Shown piece by piece: positions 23,646-34,259 of a stretch of 64,000 nucleotides of DNA; positions within the stretch are counted from its first letter, which is position 1, and each line of letters begins with the position of its first letter. The notes beneath the pieces are model-generated. The model saw only the letters and a list, made by a program, of their open reading frames with translations, was not told where the DNA came from and ran no database searches. The DNA lies in the NCBI GenBank assembly GCA_038503035.1, contig JAVSML010000970.1, positions 1 through 64,000 on the forward strand, written 5' to 3'. The stretch is from Crocodylus rhombifer. Taxonomy: Eukaryota > Chordata > Crocodylia > Crocodylidae. Position numbers and translations under genes: made by a program.

Positions 23646-26600
23646 TGATTGTTAGTTGATTGTCAGTCCCAGCCTCCGCACCATGCTGCACCACAGCAAA
23701 ATCAAGACCACCAGTGACAGAGACCTGGCTCACACCACAGATCCAGCGGGTGTGGATCCAGCAGCAGGAGCATCACCTTCTCCTTGAGTTCTGATCCCTG
23801 CATTCCTTCTGCCCATCAAAAACAGCAGGGACCTAACTCTCCCCTGTGCTGGGTATGCAGCAGAGAGTGCATAGACTCAGGGTGTGGAAGATGCATGGTC
23901 TTCCGGGCAGTTGTGCAAGTTGTGGCACCCAGTGGTAGAGTCAGTGTCTGCCACTGGGTGCCACAGCTGGGTGCCAGCTGCAGCCCTGTCCAGAGTGGCA
24001 TTACTGTGTGTCTGCTCAAAATGCATTCTAACTTTTGATATCATACAATAATGCTTACTATGTTTTATATAAAATACTTGCCAAGTGTTCTGTGCAACAA
24101 ACCCCTAAGTTAAAGAACAGTATTGGCAAAAAGGCACAGGTCTTCAACTGGTCATGAATTTATTCAAACTGTAAATTAGTAGAAATTTTCTAACTGTCAA
24201 GGGAGTGATGTTTCGGAATGATCTGGAAAAAAGTCATGGGGTAAGGAACATGAAGGTAGAACTTGATGGGTTTATGGAAGGGACAGAATGATAGGATTGG
24301 AATGATTTCAGAGTAGTAATCAGTATGTGTAAATCATGGATTTAAGTGTTTGTGTCTCCATGTGAGAGCTGAAGGGAATTTCTTAATGTGGGAGGCGTTT
24401 GATAATCTTTCATTCCAGAGGCCAAGAAGAATATTTTTCCCTAGAAATGTTTGACTCCATTTCTGCTTCCCCATCACTCATTCCTCTCCCTATCCCGCAA
24501 AATATCCCTTTTAACCATTAGATATGTGACATTTCTATAGGTGAATGTATGAACAGGAGTGTACTGCTGCTACTGCTGACACTTAGAAACCCAACAGGTA
24601 TCAAACTGACCACTTGATTTGGGTTTTTAGGAGATTTTTCCCCTGGTAAGAAGCCCAACAAGGATGACTGGGGATGTTTATTCTCCTTTCTTTTGGACAT
24701 GATTTTCTTTCAGGAACCATCTGAATATATGTTAACTTAAAAAAATTAATGGCAGGAGGTTGGTAGCACCCATGCCTCACTTGTTCTCTAGGTGTGACTT
24801 ATTTTAGGAATTTTTCTTAGTCGTTATTTGTGGCTATAGTGTGTGAGATGGATCATAGGTGACCTATTTGGACCACTGAGAATGGAGCATATTGAACTCT
24901 ATGGGCCTATATCACCAGCTGCATCACTGCACTGGATCTCTTCCATGTATGTAGGATCTGGTCATGATGATGACTTCTACAACTTATCAAATGTGACATA
25001 TTCACCACCCATATTCCTTCCCCCTCCCCCCCCTTGAATCTTAGATAAATATTAAAAAAATATTCTGGAGATCAAAAAAGCAGATAATTCATATGCATTA
25101 AGCAAACAGCAAGATGTTAAAATATTTTGCATAACTTCAATTTACATTTTTATATGGGCAAATGATTACCTTACCATTTTTTTTTAAAGTTTACACTATC
25201 ACACTAAGAAATGGGGGAAAAACAGCGTGTCTTGAAGATCCTTGGCTTGAGTACCTTGTACATTATATTTTCCTACTCAGATACATGAAAGATTAGTGGG
25301 AAAACAACTGGTCACAGGAGTATGGTAAGTCACAGAAGCCTTTTACACTGTGAATTTCAATGGCACCTAATGTCATTCTAAACTGAGATCATCAGAGAGT
25401 CGAAATGAGATCAGTTTTCAAAGTACTTGCCATTCAACATTTCAGCTAAACAGAGGTTCCATGAATAGCCCCTAAAAGGCTTTACTTACTTACTTTAGAT
25501 TAGTACATGAAACCTTTATCTACAATATCATAATGATTTTATTTCTGATAAACCTATATAAGCAGTGTAGTATGATGTTAATGCAGTACACTGTTTCATC
25601 ACATAAAAGATGTAAAAGCATTGTGGCTTTAAACTGCTGAAATGATAGCTGTTACTAAAATACACATTAAAATCTACTTTGTGAGTATTGGTGATTTTCA
25701 TAGTAATGTAATTCAATTTAAATGCTAGAATTCAACCACATTTTATAGGACTCTGATACATTTTTATAGCTCTTGCAGACTGTACTAATGTCTGGTTGAC
25801 CATGCTGTGGATTATAAAACAGTCTTTTAATGTAATGAGTTTCATGAACTTGTTTCCATCAGAACAACAGATAAAAAGACAATGCAGAATATATATATTT
25901 ACTTTTTCTAATTTACTTCAACCTATGATCAGATTATTATAGTATTTAAAAATGAGAGGAAAATATTGTAACATAATATGTAATTAAGCAAAAATTTCCT
26001 CAAGGATGTTCCTGTTTACTTTATATTTTATTGATATCATGGCTCTGTTGTTAATGACCTGGTTAGGCATTAATTGCTAACTAAAAAAATACTCCATAGT
26101 CAATTATAACCTTTTATAAAAAAAAAGCATATTTGGAAATATAATTCTACAGGAACAAGATAAAGTCTTTCTGTCATAGCTATTATTACTGTTAATGGAT
26201 GTTCAGCAAAGTGACCAGAAAATTAGTGTTTTCTAAATGGAAAGAAAAATGTCTACTAGGTTTGTTAAATAACAAATAATATATTTGGGGCTAAAACATC
26301 ATAAAATTATACTGTGAAGAGTTATTACTCATACTGCCTTTTGATGATATCCAAGGCCTTGCAGAATGTGAGTTAATATATTGTAGTAATATAATCTGGG
26401 TCATGACTATTTTAGAGTGCATACCAGAAGTAAAACTCAGAGGAAAATAAGTAAACTTATTTTTTCACTCTCAGACTTTTTTTAAGATACAGCCAGAGAT
26501 TATAAGTGAAAATAAGTCATTTTCCCCCAGGATAAAATAAAAGCATATAGTAATTCCAAATCATTGACCAATGGTACCCTGGAGAGCTCTAAGAGGAGAA

Positions 26601-27144
26601 TATATGTGCAGCTCATCAGATTGTGGCATGTTGGCAGAAGTATATAAAGAGAACTTGTTTAGGATCTGACATTACTGTCTTACTTTTAGCTAAAGATAAA
26701 GGTGCTATTCACTTATTTTCATGAGCACAATGGCAAGCTTCCCTGAAACCTTTCTAAACTATTAAATGAAAAGATTACGTGATATGGAGAGAAGAGATTA
26801 GGTAGTCCATTGTGTTGGGAAAGCATAACTACCAGGGGAAAAAAAGTCAAATATTTGTTCTGAGTCAACTGGCACACTGAAACAGTATGGTTAAAGCAGG
26901 ACCAGGTATCTATTTAATACTGAGTCAAATAATGACAGCCTTCACCATAAGACCTGATCTGTCTTTTAATTCTAAAAGCTTGAACTTGTAACTCTAAACT
27001 GAATTCCAGGTAGAGAATTTTCAAGTGCTCAACAACCTTGGCCCTACACTAAATTAAGGATCATGTCCTAATCTACCTCCAAGTTGCCCCCACTTTCACA
27101 TAGAAACATTTCTTTAATAGGGTAATATGTATTGGCAGAACTAG
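23646..27144. other. Long non-coding stretch, AT-rich
   Basis: 23646-24040 is GC-richer with short tandem words (GTGCCACAGCTGGGTGCCAG), but I could not assign it. 24040-27144 is AT-rich with no repeat edge, coding block or RNA gene recognised. A C-run and a T-rich patch (about 25017-25035, 25177-25188) are low complexity. Confidence 0.5.
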
Positions 27145-27638
27145 GCACCTACATAGAGGGGATTTCTACAAGTATAATTAATACAAAACAATAAACTCTG
27201 GAGTTTATTGCCATTTGAACATGTGCCTGAATCAGAGCACCCCAGCTGGCAGGGGACCAGGGGGTGGGGGGGCCGGTCAGCCTGCCAGTCTGGGCCTGCT
27301 CCACCTGGCTCAAATTGCTGTGGAGGGACTGGCTGGGGCATGAAGGTGCTTCAGTATGACACTAGCACTGAAGCATCCTCATGTCCCATTCAGTTGGAGC
27401 AGCATTTACACGTGTGCTGCTGTGGAATTTTTTATTCCACAGCAAGATAATACTTGTATTTACAGGACAAGGGGCAAAGCTGCTACTGAAAGTACTTGAT
27501 AGTAAATACAAGTACTATCCTGCTGTGAAGTAAATTAATATTTTCCAGCCTAATAGGGACACATGTGTAAATACCAAAACATTTACCATGCAGGTAATTA
27601 GTCTACTGTGTAGTAAACATCTGTAGATGCACCCCAAG
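27145..27638 (+). repeat. Family C interspersed element, copy 2
   Basis: Opens with AATAAACTCTGGAGTTTATT (two 9-bp self-complementary arms), has a hairpin core at 27331-27392 (TGAAGGTGCTTCAGT against ACTGAAGCATCCTCA), a second weaker fold around TTGTATTTACAGG, and ends with TGTAGATGCACCCC at 27638. Related to copies at about 1225, 29919 and 47865. The GC-rich insert at 27262-27330 is not shared in detail with the others. Non-coding. Confidence 0.65.
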
Positions 27639-27900
27639 TATAGGAATGTGGAGGACTTAAGTACTAGGGCTGTGCAAAATTTCAGCAGCCATTTCATTTC
27701 AGAGGCATTTCAAGCTGTTTCGGCACCCAAAACACCAAATCCAAATTGAAACAGAAGGCTCCAAAATGAATCAGAAGGCTCCAAAAAGTTTCGGAAATGT
27801 TTTGGAGAATTTCGGAGTTTCACAGCTGGGTGTGCAGGGAAACAAAAACTAAGAAGAAAGAGGGGAAAGGAACTGCTCTGATACTAACATCTAGTTCCCA

Positions 27901-28170
27901 GTTCGATTTCCCATCTCTCTGATCATTTCCCCAGCTCTTCCTGGGGGGGCACAGCCCCCACCATCTGTGCACGGGGTTTCAGCAGGATGCTGCTGCAGGC
28001 TGGGGCCAGCAGCAGCTGCTTAGTGCAGCCTGCCGAGTGCCAGGAAGACTGCGGTGCTGCCACTGGCCCCAGCCTGCAGCAGCAGCCTGCTCAAACCCAG
28101 CGGGCAGATCCAGGGCCCCGCACCCCCTGGGAAGAGCTGGAGGAATGATCAGAGAGCTGCGGAATTGAAC
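27901..28170. repeat. Long inverted repeat inside E1
   Basis: Left arm 27901-28015 and right arm 28057-28170 are imperfect reverse complements. Examples are TCTCTGATCATTTCCCCAGC against its partner near 28136-28156, and GCTGCAGGCTGGGGCCAGCA against TGGCCCCAGCCTGCAGC. The loop is about 41 nt. A transcript would form a long hairpin. Confidence 0.75.
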
Positions 28171-28254
28171 CAGGAGCTGGGGTATCAAACAGGGAGCTGA
28201 GCAATTGAACTGGCAGCTGGAGAATTGAACTGGGGGCTAGGCAATCCCTGCAGC
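28135..28254 (+). repeat. 20-bp tandem array in E1
   Basis: Successive 20-bp units start at 28135, 28155, 28175, 28195, 28215 and 28235, of the form AGCTGxxGAATTGAACxGGG. The last is degraded. The left arm of the hairpin carries only about one such unit, so the array expanded after the palindrome formed, or contracted on one side. Confidence 0.7.
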
Positions 28255-28740
28255 ATGACCTGGCTCCGCAGGGAGCAGAGAGCTGCAGTGGGGTCTCTAC
28301 GCTGCTGCTTCACACCCCACACTGCCCTGGATCTCTGCTTCCTGCAGAGCCAGGTCACGTGGCAGGGACCAGCAAACTTGCTCGCCACTCTGTACTGCTT
28401 CTCTGCTCCGCGACCCAGCATGATAGGGATCAGAGATTTGTGCAGGGGTTTCCTTGCCTGCACAAAGGGTAGCAGCCCTCCCTGTCCCCCAGACAAGCCA
28501 CCCATGGCCCCATCCTGCTCCCTCCTGGGGCCCTGCATCCCCCCAGCCCTAAACCCCACCTGGCTGGGTAGGGCTGTGTGAAGCTTCCTTTGAAGCCCAT
28601 TCAAAACAGATTCAGAGGAGATTTGGCCCAAACAAAACAGGACAGTGATCTGAAACACTGAAACAAATCACTGTCCTCTGAAATAGCTGAATCCAAACCC
28701 AAATCAAAACACAGCCATTTCGCACAGCCCTACTAGGTAC

Positions 28741-29918
28741 CTACCAAAGGTGGTCCAGATTACTTAGTTGCTCAGAAAGAGATAAGAACACTAAGTATAA
28801 GTATGTTTGCTAAGTCAATGAAATTTGCTTTTCTTGCTATATATATTTGCTAACAGCTGAAATGATTCCTCAGTATAGATTCTCATAGAGTCTATAAAGT
28901 GGATTGGGAGTCTTAAGAAAAATCTGATAAAATAAGGCACCATGTACTCTTGCATATTACATTCTCCAAATAAAACATCTACCTTATTTCTGGAAGACAG
29001 AGTGTAGGAAAAAAAATGTTTTTTCTAGAGTCATTGAGTAAGTCTTTCTGGAAACAGAGAACGTTCAAGAAGTGTGACATCCTAAGAGACAATCTGGATG
29101 AAGCAGAAGTAACTAGGCATGGCAGGATAGCAATAAGGTTAGGCCCCAAATCATGCCAAGGACAGTAGCAAGACTGTTACTTTTTTATTATAAATAGTTC
29201 TTTATGTAAATTCCTGTAAATAATAAAGTACTGTTTCCAAGCCACAAGCCTCATCAAGACTGCAGGACTACTGTATGCAGCAATTCACTTGCCTTGAGCC
29301 AGCTTAATTGCTACTTCAAACACAACCTAGTGTACTCAGTCAATAGCTACTACTCATTTCTTAGTAGCTGTGAGGTGGGTATTACTGGACCCTGCTCCTT
29401 CTAATTGGTGGGTCACAGAGAAGCAGCAGATATTTTGGCAGCCATTATAGCACAGCATCCCCATGCTTTTATCTATCAAATAGAAATTACCTTTACTACT
29501 TAAGACACCAGTTTTGGGCTCCAATGAAAGTTGCCTGAGTGCCTGGCTGTCCTGGAAACTGAACTCACAGCATCTCCAGTTGTAACCCAGAGCCAGAAAT
29601 ACCATTTATTATTATTATTATTATTTCTCACATCAAAAAAGAGAATGGTTCTGAGATCAAACAGAAACAGCTTTTGATAACTAGACAACCACCATAAATT
29701 ATCTGAAATTTGTTTTAGATTCCTTCTCAGATGTGACCTTTGAAACCAGATGCCTTGTCTTTTTTTCTGCAGAGTTAAAGAATGCATCACATCTGTAGGA
29801 GTAGGGTTGCCTTCCATGTCACAAATTTTTCCTTTCCTTTCCTGTTGCTCAGGATCCTGTCAACTAGTTGATTCCAGCTCAGTAGTTGCTTCAGTAAGTA
29901 TATAGTTGGCAAGTCTAC
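28741..29918. other. AT-rich non-coding DNA with (TTA)n
   Basis: A TTA trinucleotide microsatellite of about 7 units lies at 29604-29625. No other feature recognised. The minus frame at 29500-29817 runs across the microsatellite and is not credible. Confidence 0.5.
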
Positions 29919-30357
29919 TTATTCAATTAATGCAAAACAATAAACTCTGGAGCTTACTTCTCCAGCATTTATTACCCCTGAGTACATCTTTTGAATGTGC
30001 TCCCAGGACTGCCGCACATTGAGCTGGGTCACAGCAGCCCCAGTTGGCAAGAGGCCCGGGGGAGAGCAACATGCAACAGAGGGTCTGGCTGCGGTACAAA
30101 AGTGCTTCAGTGTGGGGCTAACTGGCAGAGAGCCCTTGCACTGAAGCACCCTTATGCCCCAGGCAGCTATGTTAACGTCTACATGTATAGTGCTACAGAG
30201 TAAAAAACTCCACAGCAGGGTAGTACTTATATTTACAAGTACTACCCTGGTGCAGATTTTATTAGCTTACTCCAGGCGAATTGCTCTGCATGTGTAGATG
30301 GCAAGACATTTACTGTATAGCTAATTAGTTACCTCGACAGTAAACATCTTGTGTAGA
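29919..30357 (+). repeat. Family C interspersed element, copy 3
   Basis: AATAAACTCTGGAGCTTACT near 29938, hairpin core 30087-30165 (AAGTGCTTCAGTG against CACTGAAGCACCCTTATG), TATTTACAAGTACTACCCTG near 30231, and an end near CTTGTGTAGACATTCAC. Same order of landmarks as copies 2 and 4. Non-coding. Confidence 0.65.
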
Positions 30358-30698
30358 CATTCACAGTTTGAAGAATGCTGTGTTTAAAAGGAAGCTCTTC
30401 TCCCCCAAATTACGTGGCTTCCTCTATTTCCTCTTTCCCTTTAGTAAACATACTAACTCTTGGCTGGCTGGCCAGATAGTTCATCAGCCCACTAATATCA
30501 TATTCATTTTTCTTCCTTCCACCACCCATTCCCTTTCCACCTCCATAGTGATACATTCCAGATTAATTTGAATCACTCACACACAGCTTCATAAAAACTA
30601 AGGGTGAATGAGATATTAGACTTTTTCAAAATGAATGTTTTTTCAACTTGTTAAAAGAAACCTCCAGTGGAATATAAAATAGTTTCTTTTTTTTTTTT

Positions 30699-31098
30699 NN
30701 NNNNNNNNNNNNNNNNNNNNNNNNNNNNNNNNNNNNNNNNNNNNNNNNNNNNNNNNNNNNNNNNNNNNNNNNNNNNNNNNNNNNNNNNNNNNNNNNNNNN
30801 NNNNNNNNNNNNNNNNNNNNNNNNNNNNNNNNNNNNNNNNNNNNNNNNNNNNNNNNNNNNNNNNNNNNNNNNNNNNNNNNNNNNNNNNNNNNNNNNNNNN
30901 NNNNNNNNNNNNNNNNNNNNNNNNNNNNNNNNNNNNNNNNNNNNNNNNNNNNNNNNNNNNNNNNNNNNNNNNNNNNNNNNNNNNNNNNNNNNNNNNNNNN
31001 NNNNNNNNNNNNNNNNNNNNNNNNNNNNNNNNNNNNNNNNNNNNNNNNNNNNNNNNNNNNNNNNNNNNNNNNNNNNNNNNNNNNNNNNNNNNNNNNNN
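30699..31098. other. Assembly gap (400 N) between poly-T and minisatellite
   Basis: Exactly 400 Ns, preceded by a T run (30687-30698) and followed directly by a unit of the 99-bp minisatellite. As the other gap is also 400, the length is a placeholder and the array may extend further into the gap. Frames crossing it have no meaning. Confidence 0.85.
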
Positions 31099-31935
31099 CC
31101 TTGGCAGCTGCATGAGGCAGTGCAGGTCCCCAGCCCTGCATGAGGCAGGAGCCCTCAGTGCATGAGTCAGTGCACAAGGCTGGAGAGGGTCCAGAGAGTG
31201 GATGGGACTTCGGTGGATGCACGAGGCGGCATGGGTTCACAAACCCTGCACAAGGCAGGATCCCCTCAGTACAAGGCAGGAGCCCCTCAGTGTACAGGGC
31301 TGAAGAATGAAGGGACCCCCACGGCTGCATGAGGCAGCATGGGTTCCCATCCCTGAGAGAGGCATAGAGAGGTGCATGAGGCTGGGAGAGTTGAAGGGAC
31401 TCCAGGACAGCATGAGGAAACTTGGGTCCCTAACCCTGTGAGAAGCAGGGTCTCCCAATGCACAGATCAGTGCACAGAGGGTCAGGGAGCAGACTGGACC
31501 TCGGCAGCTGCATGAGGCAATGTGAGTCCCCAACCCTGCATGAGGCAAGGGCCACTCAGTGCATGGGCTGGTGCACAGGGATGGAGAGCTGAAGGGACCC
31601 TGGGACTGCACAAGGCAGCTCGAGTCCCTGATCCTGTGAGCAGCAGAGGTCCCACGGATTGGTGCACAGAGCCAAGAAAATGCTGAAGGGGCTCCACAGC
31701 TGCATGAGGCAGCATGGGTCCCTAGCCCTGCAAGCGGCAGAAGCCCCATCATGCCTGGATTGGTGCATGGGGCTTGACAAGAGCCAAAGAAAACCCAGCT
31801 GCTGCACGAGACAGCACAAGCCCACATTTCCACTAGTGGCAGAGGCCCCGGGGCACTGGAGGGTACACGGAGGGTCTGGGAGAGTGGGCAGGCTCTGATA
31901 GTGGCACAAGGCAGCTCGGGTCTTTCTACTGTGAA
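31099..31935. repeat. Minisatellite, about 99-bp unit, about nine copies
   Basis: Unit landmarks (GCTGCATGAGGCAGC followed by TGGGTCCC) recur near 31104, 31215, 31320, 31405, 31503, 31602, 31698, 31797 and 31896. The spacing in the right half is 96-99 bp. Because 99 is divisible by three, stop-free frames persist on the minus strand (31237-31941) and show a 33-residue periodicity. I take these frames as a consequence of the repeat, not as a gene. The array abuts the gap, so its true size is unknown. Confidence 0.8.
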
Positions 31936-32251
31936 CAGCAACTGGATGAAGCTGCAGCCCCAGCAAGGCAGGAGCTTTGACCAGCCCCACCCTCAGTGAA
32001 GACAGAGATGAGCCAAGGCCCACTGGAGGGCTAAGGAGCCATGAGTGCCCAGATATGGGGGATTTGGGGTCCCCACAGGGAGACAGGCCAAGGTCTCCAC
32101 AGGAGACGAGGGGCCTCAGTATCTAGGAGAGGTTTTGTGCCTCAAATGTTTACCTAGTCATCGAGACAAGGGGCGGTTAGCATTGTCCTTTAGGGGTTAC
32201 CTGTTTCCCCATTGTATTACTTCTTCTTGCATCATGATTATTGTGCATTGT
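31936..32251. other. Unassigned GC-rich to mixed sequence
   Basis: Sits between the minisatellite and a CR1 insertion. Together with 32709-33260 it may be one older unit (see that entry) into which the CR1 inserted. Confidence 0.3.
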
Positions 32252-32708
32252 TTCATAGATTTCATAGATTTCATAGACATTAGGGCTGGAAGGGACCTCG
32301 GGAGATCATCGAGTCCAGCCCCCTGCCCAAAGGGCAGGAAGTCAGCTGGGCTCATAGGATCCCAGCAAGATAAGCATCCAATTTACTCTTGAAGGTGTTC
32401 AATGTAGGTGCTTGAACCACCTCCGCTGGCAGACTGTTCCAGACCTTGGGGGCTCGGACAGTAAAGAAATTCTTCCTTATGTCCAGCCTGAAACGGTCTT
32501 GCAGGAGTTTGTGACCGTTCGACCTCGTCATCCCTTGGGGCGCTCTGGTGAACAGACGTTCCCCCAGATCCTGGTGGTCACCCCCGATAAACTTATAGGT
32601 GGCCATCAGATCACTGCTGAGCCTGCACTTTTCCAGGCTAAAGAGTCCCATGGCTCTCAGCCTGTCATCATAAGATCTGTTTTCCTGACCTCTGATCATG
32701 CGCGTGGT
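32252..32708 (-). mobile_element. CR1 3' fragment, minus strand (CR1-6)
   Basis: Starts with TTTCATAGAT repeated about three times, the 3'-terminal microsatellite of CR1, then TAGGGCTGGAAGGGACCTCG. The 115-codon minus frame (32352-32699) reads as the conserved C-terminal ORF2 segment with DIRKNFFTVRAPKVWNSLPA, almost undamaged, so this is one of the younger insertions here. Truncated at CATGCGCGTGG. Same subfamily as CR1-9. Confidence 0.92.
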
Positions 32709-33369
32709 TGTTAGTGATGGATGTACCTGTTAAGGTTCATGTAAACATTTAAGTTTGCCCTGGGTCCATATATATGCAGAGTGGGCTATGTTTTATTTTC
32801 ACTATGAATTTATTTAATTTGATATTGTATCATAAGATGTTTATGTATTGCTTTGTTTTCTCTGCTAAAATGCTGTGGAGAGCCTGGTGATTATTGCTTT
32901 GGTTTCAAGTGGTTGCTATGCCTATGTGGGGGTTTATATTGTTGTAACCTTGTTTATATATGTGCTAACCATTGTTTACCGTTGTGTCCTATTTAGTAAA
33001 CCATTACTTAATCAGGTGCCTGCAGGGCCTAGGAATGTAGGGGTATACCCTAATAAGACCACTGGGAGTCAAGGTTTATGGCAATAAAGCGCCTTTGTCT
33101 GTCATATCCACTTTGTTTCTGCCCATGTATATTAGTAATAAGATTTACTGCTTTAGTAATATATATTTACTAAGTTTATTGGTCCTGTAAATAAAGTTCT
33201 GTAAATAGTTAAATCTTACTGGGTGACCACAGGATCTGTTCTGCTCTGTTCTGCTCTGTAGGGGAGTATGGTGAATTGGCCTAAGCTAACAAGCTCTGCT
33301 TTCATGGCGCGCACACACCTCCAAACATCCCTCCAATTGCAGAGCGGGTACAAACCATGTACTACCTGA
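32709..33369. other. Possible LTR-like segment with poly(A) signals
   Basis: Contains AATAAAGCGCCTTTGTCTG at 33083 and AATAAAGTTC at 33190, followed by a TCTGTTCTGCTCTG direct repeat at about 33235-33260. A polyadenylation signal followed closely by a CT-rich end resembles R-U5 of an LTR, but TG/CA ends, a primer-binding site and a target duplication were not found. No coding. Confidence 0.3.
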
Positions 33370-33675
33370 GTTACACGAGTAACCATGAACGACATGTACC
33401 CCCGGAGGCTGGGGGGGGCATGGCAGCCACCCACAGGTGGCGGCAGGGGTGTGGTGGTGGGGAGCAGGTAACTCCCATTAGTGGCCATGGCAGTGATGGT
33501 GGCAGGGCTGGGGGTGGTGACCACCCGCAGACATGGGCAGTAGTGTCAGCCTAAAGTGGGGGGGGCATGGTGAGCGGTGATTGCCTGCAGGCATCACTGG
33601 CAGTGTCGACAGAGCATTTGTCAGGGGGTGCAACACCAATCTCAAGGGGTGCATGTGCACTTACATTCACCCCAT
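33370..33675 (-). repeat. Family D repeat, copy 2 (reverse orientation)
   Basis: The reverse complement runs from GTGCACATGCACCCCTTGAG to a right edge CGTTCATGGTTAC, matching the edges of the copy at 13830-14205. The GC-rich interior (GGTGGTGACCACCCGCAGAC type units) differs in unit number and sequence. Frames on both strands are by-products. Confidence 0.5.
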
Positions 33676-34259
33676 GCGTTGCCAAGGCTAGTAACCGTCA
33701 AGCATGACATAGCAATACAACTCTGGAATCCAAAAGCAGTAAAGACTTATTTAGTCCTTCGAAATATGCTCTGGCAATCTCAGTACTGTCTTTAATGAAC
33801 AGCTGCTACTTATGATCCACTTAAATATTATAAAACTAAGTTCATAATGAGCTATATTAAAGGCCAAAGTCTTCCAGATTTCTTTGAGAACTAAGTAGCA
33901 ATTACTTTCATGTCCTGACTACCTGGCATATATGAACTGATCTTAAGTATGTGTAGTATTGCCAAGTTACTCTATCTATTTGGTGTCATAGTGCTCCCCA
34001 TATATTTCTTGTCCTGGTGTTTGAACATCTTTTTCCAAGAACCACTGAAAACAAAGCTTCAGATAGTAAAAAATTTATATCAACCAAGATGTACATATCA
34101 GCTTCCAAAGCTCCCTCAGAGCTGAGCATGGACACAAGACTTGGCAATGGACAATCATATAGACCACATCCAGTTGAGCAAGCAAATGCCTGGTGCAGTT
34201 TGAGATGCTGCAGAAGGCATGCTAGGAATGAAAAAAATGCAAATATGCAGTGCAGACTC
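33676..34259. other. Non-coding DNA, nothing recognised
   Basis: AT-rich, no repeat edge or coding block recognised. Confidence 0.45.

Larger units (their letters stand above)
27665..28732 (+). mobile_element. hAT-like non-autonomous element E1 (1068 bp)
   Basis: Termini are TAGGGCTGTGCAAAAT (27665) and CATTTCGCACAGCCCTA (ending 28732), an inverted repeat with few mismatches. The flanking octamers are TTAAGTAC (27657-27664) and CTAGGTAC (28733-28740), equal at six of eight positions. An 8-bp target duplication with such termini is the hallmark of the hAT superfamily. Inside are AT-rich subterminal regions built on TTTCGGA/TGAAAC words, a 115-bp-arm hairpin and a 20-bp tandem array. There is no transposase coding. 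Frames on both strands (e.g. 28185-28658) are not supported as genes. Confidence 0.7.

Noticed and set aside
28185..28658. 157-codon minus-strand frame and its 118-codon plus-strand shadow
   Set aside because: Located in the non-autonomous E1 element between hairpin and right end. No domain on either strand.
31237..31941. 234-codon minus-strand frame
   Set aside because: It crosses only minisatellite units, and its repeat structure follows from the 99-bp period. The overlapping upstream frame also runs through the N gap.
31099..32700. A CRISPR-like look of regularly spaced repeats
   Set aside because: Whole units repeat without unique spacers of constant length. It is a eukaryotic minisatellite.
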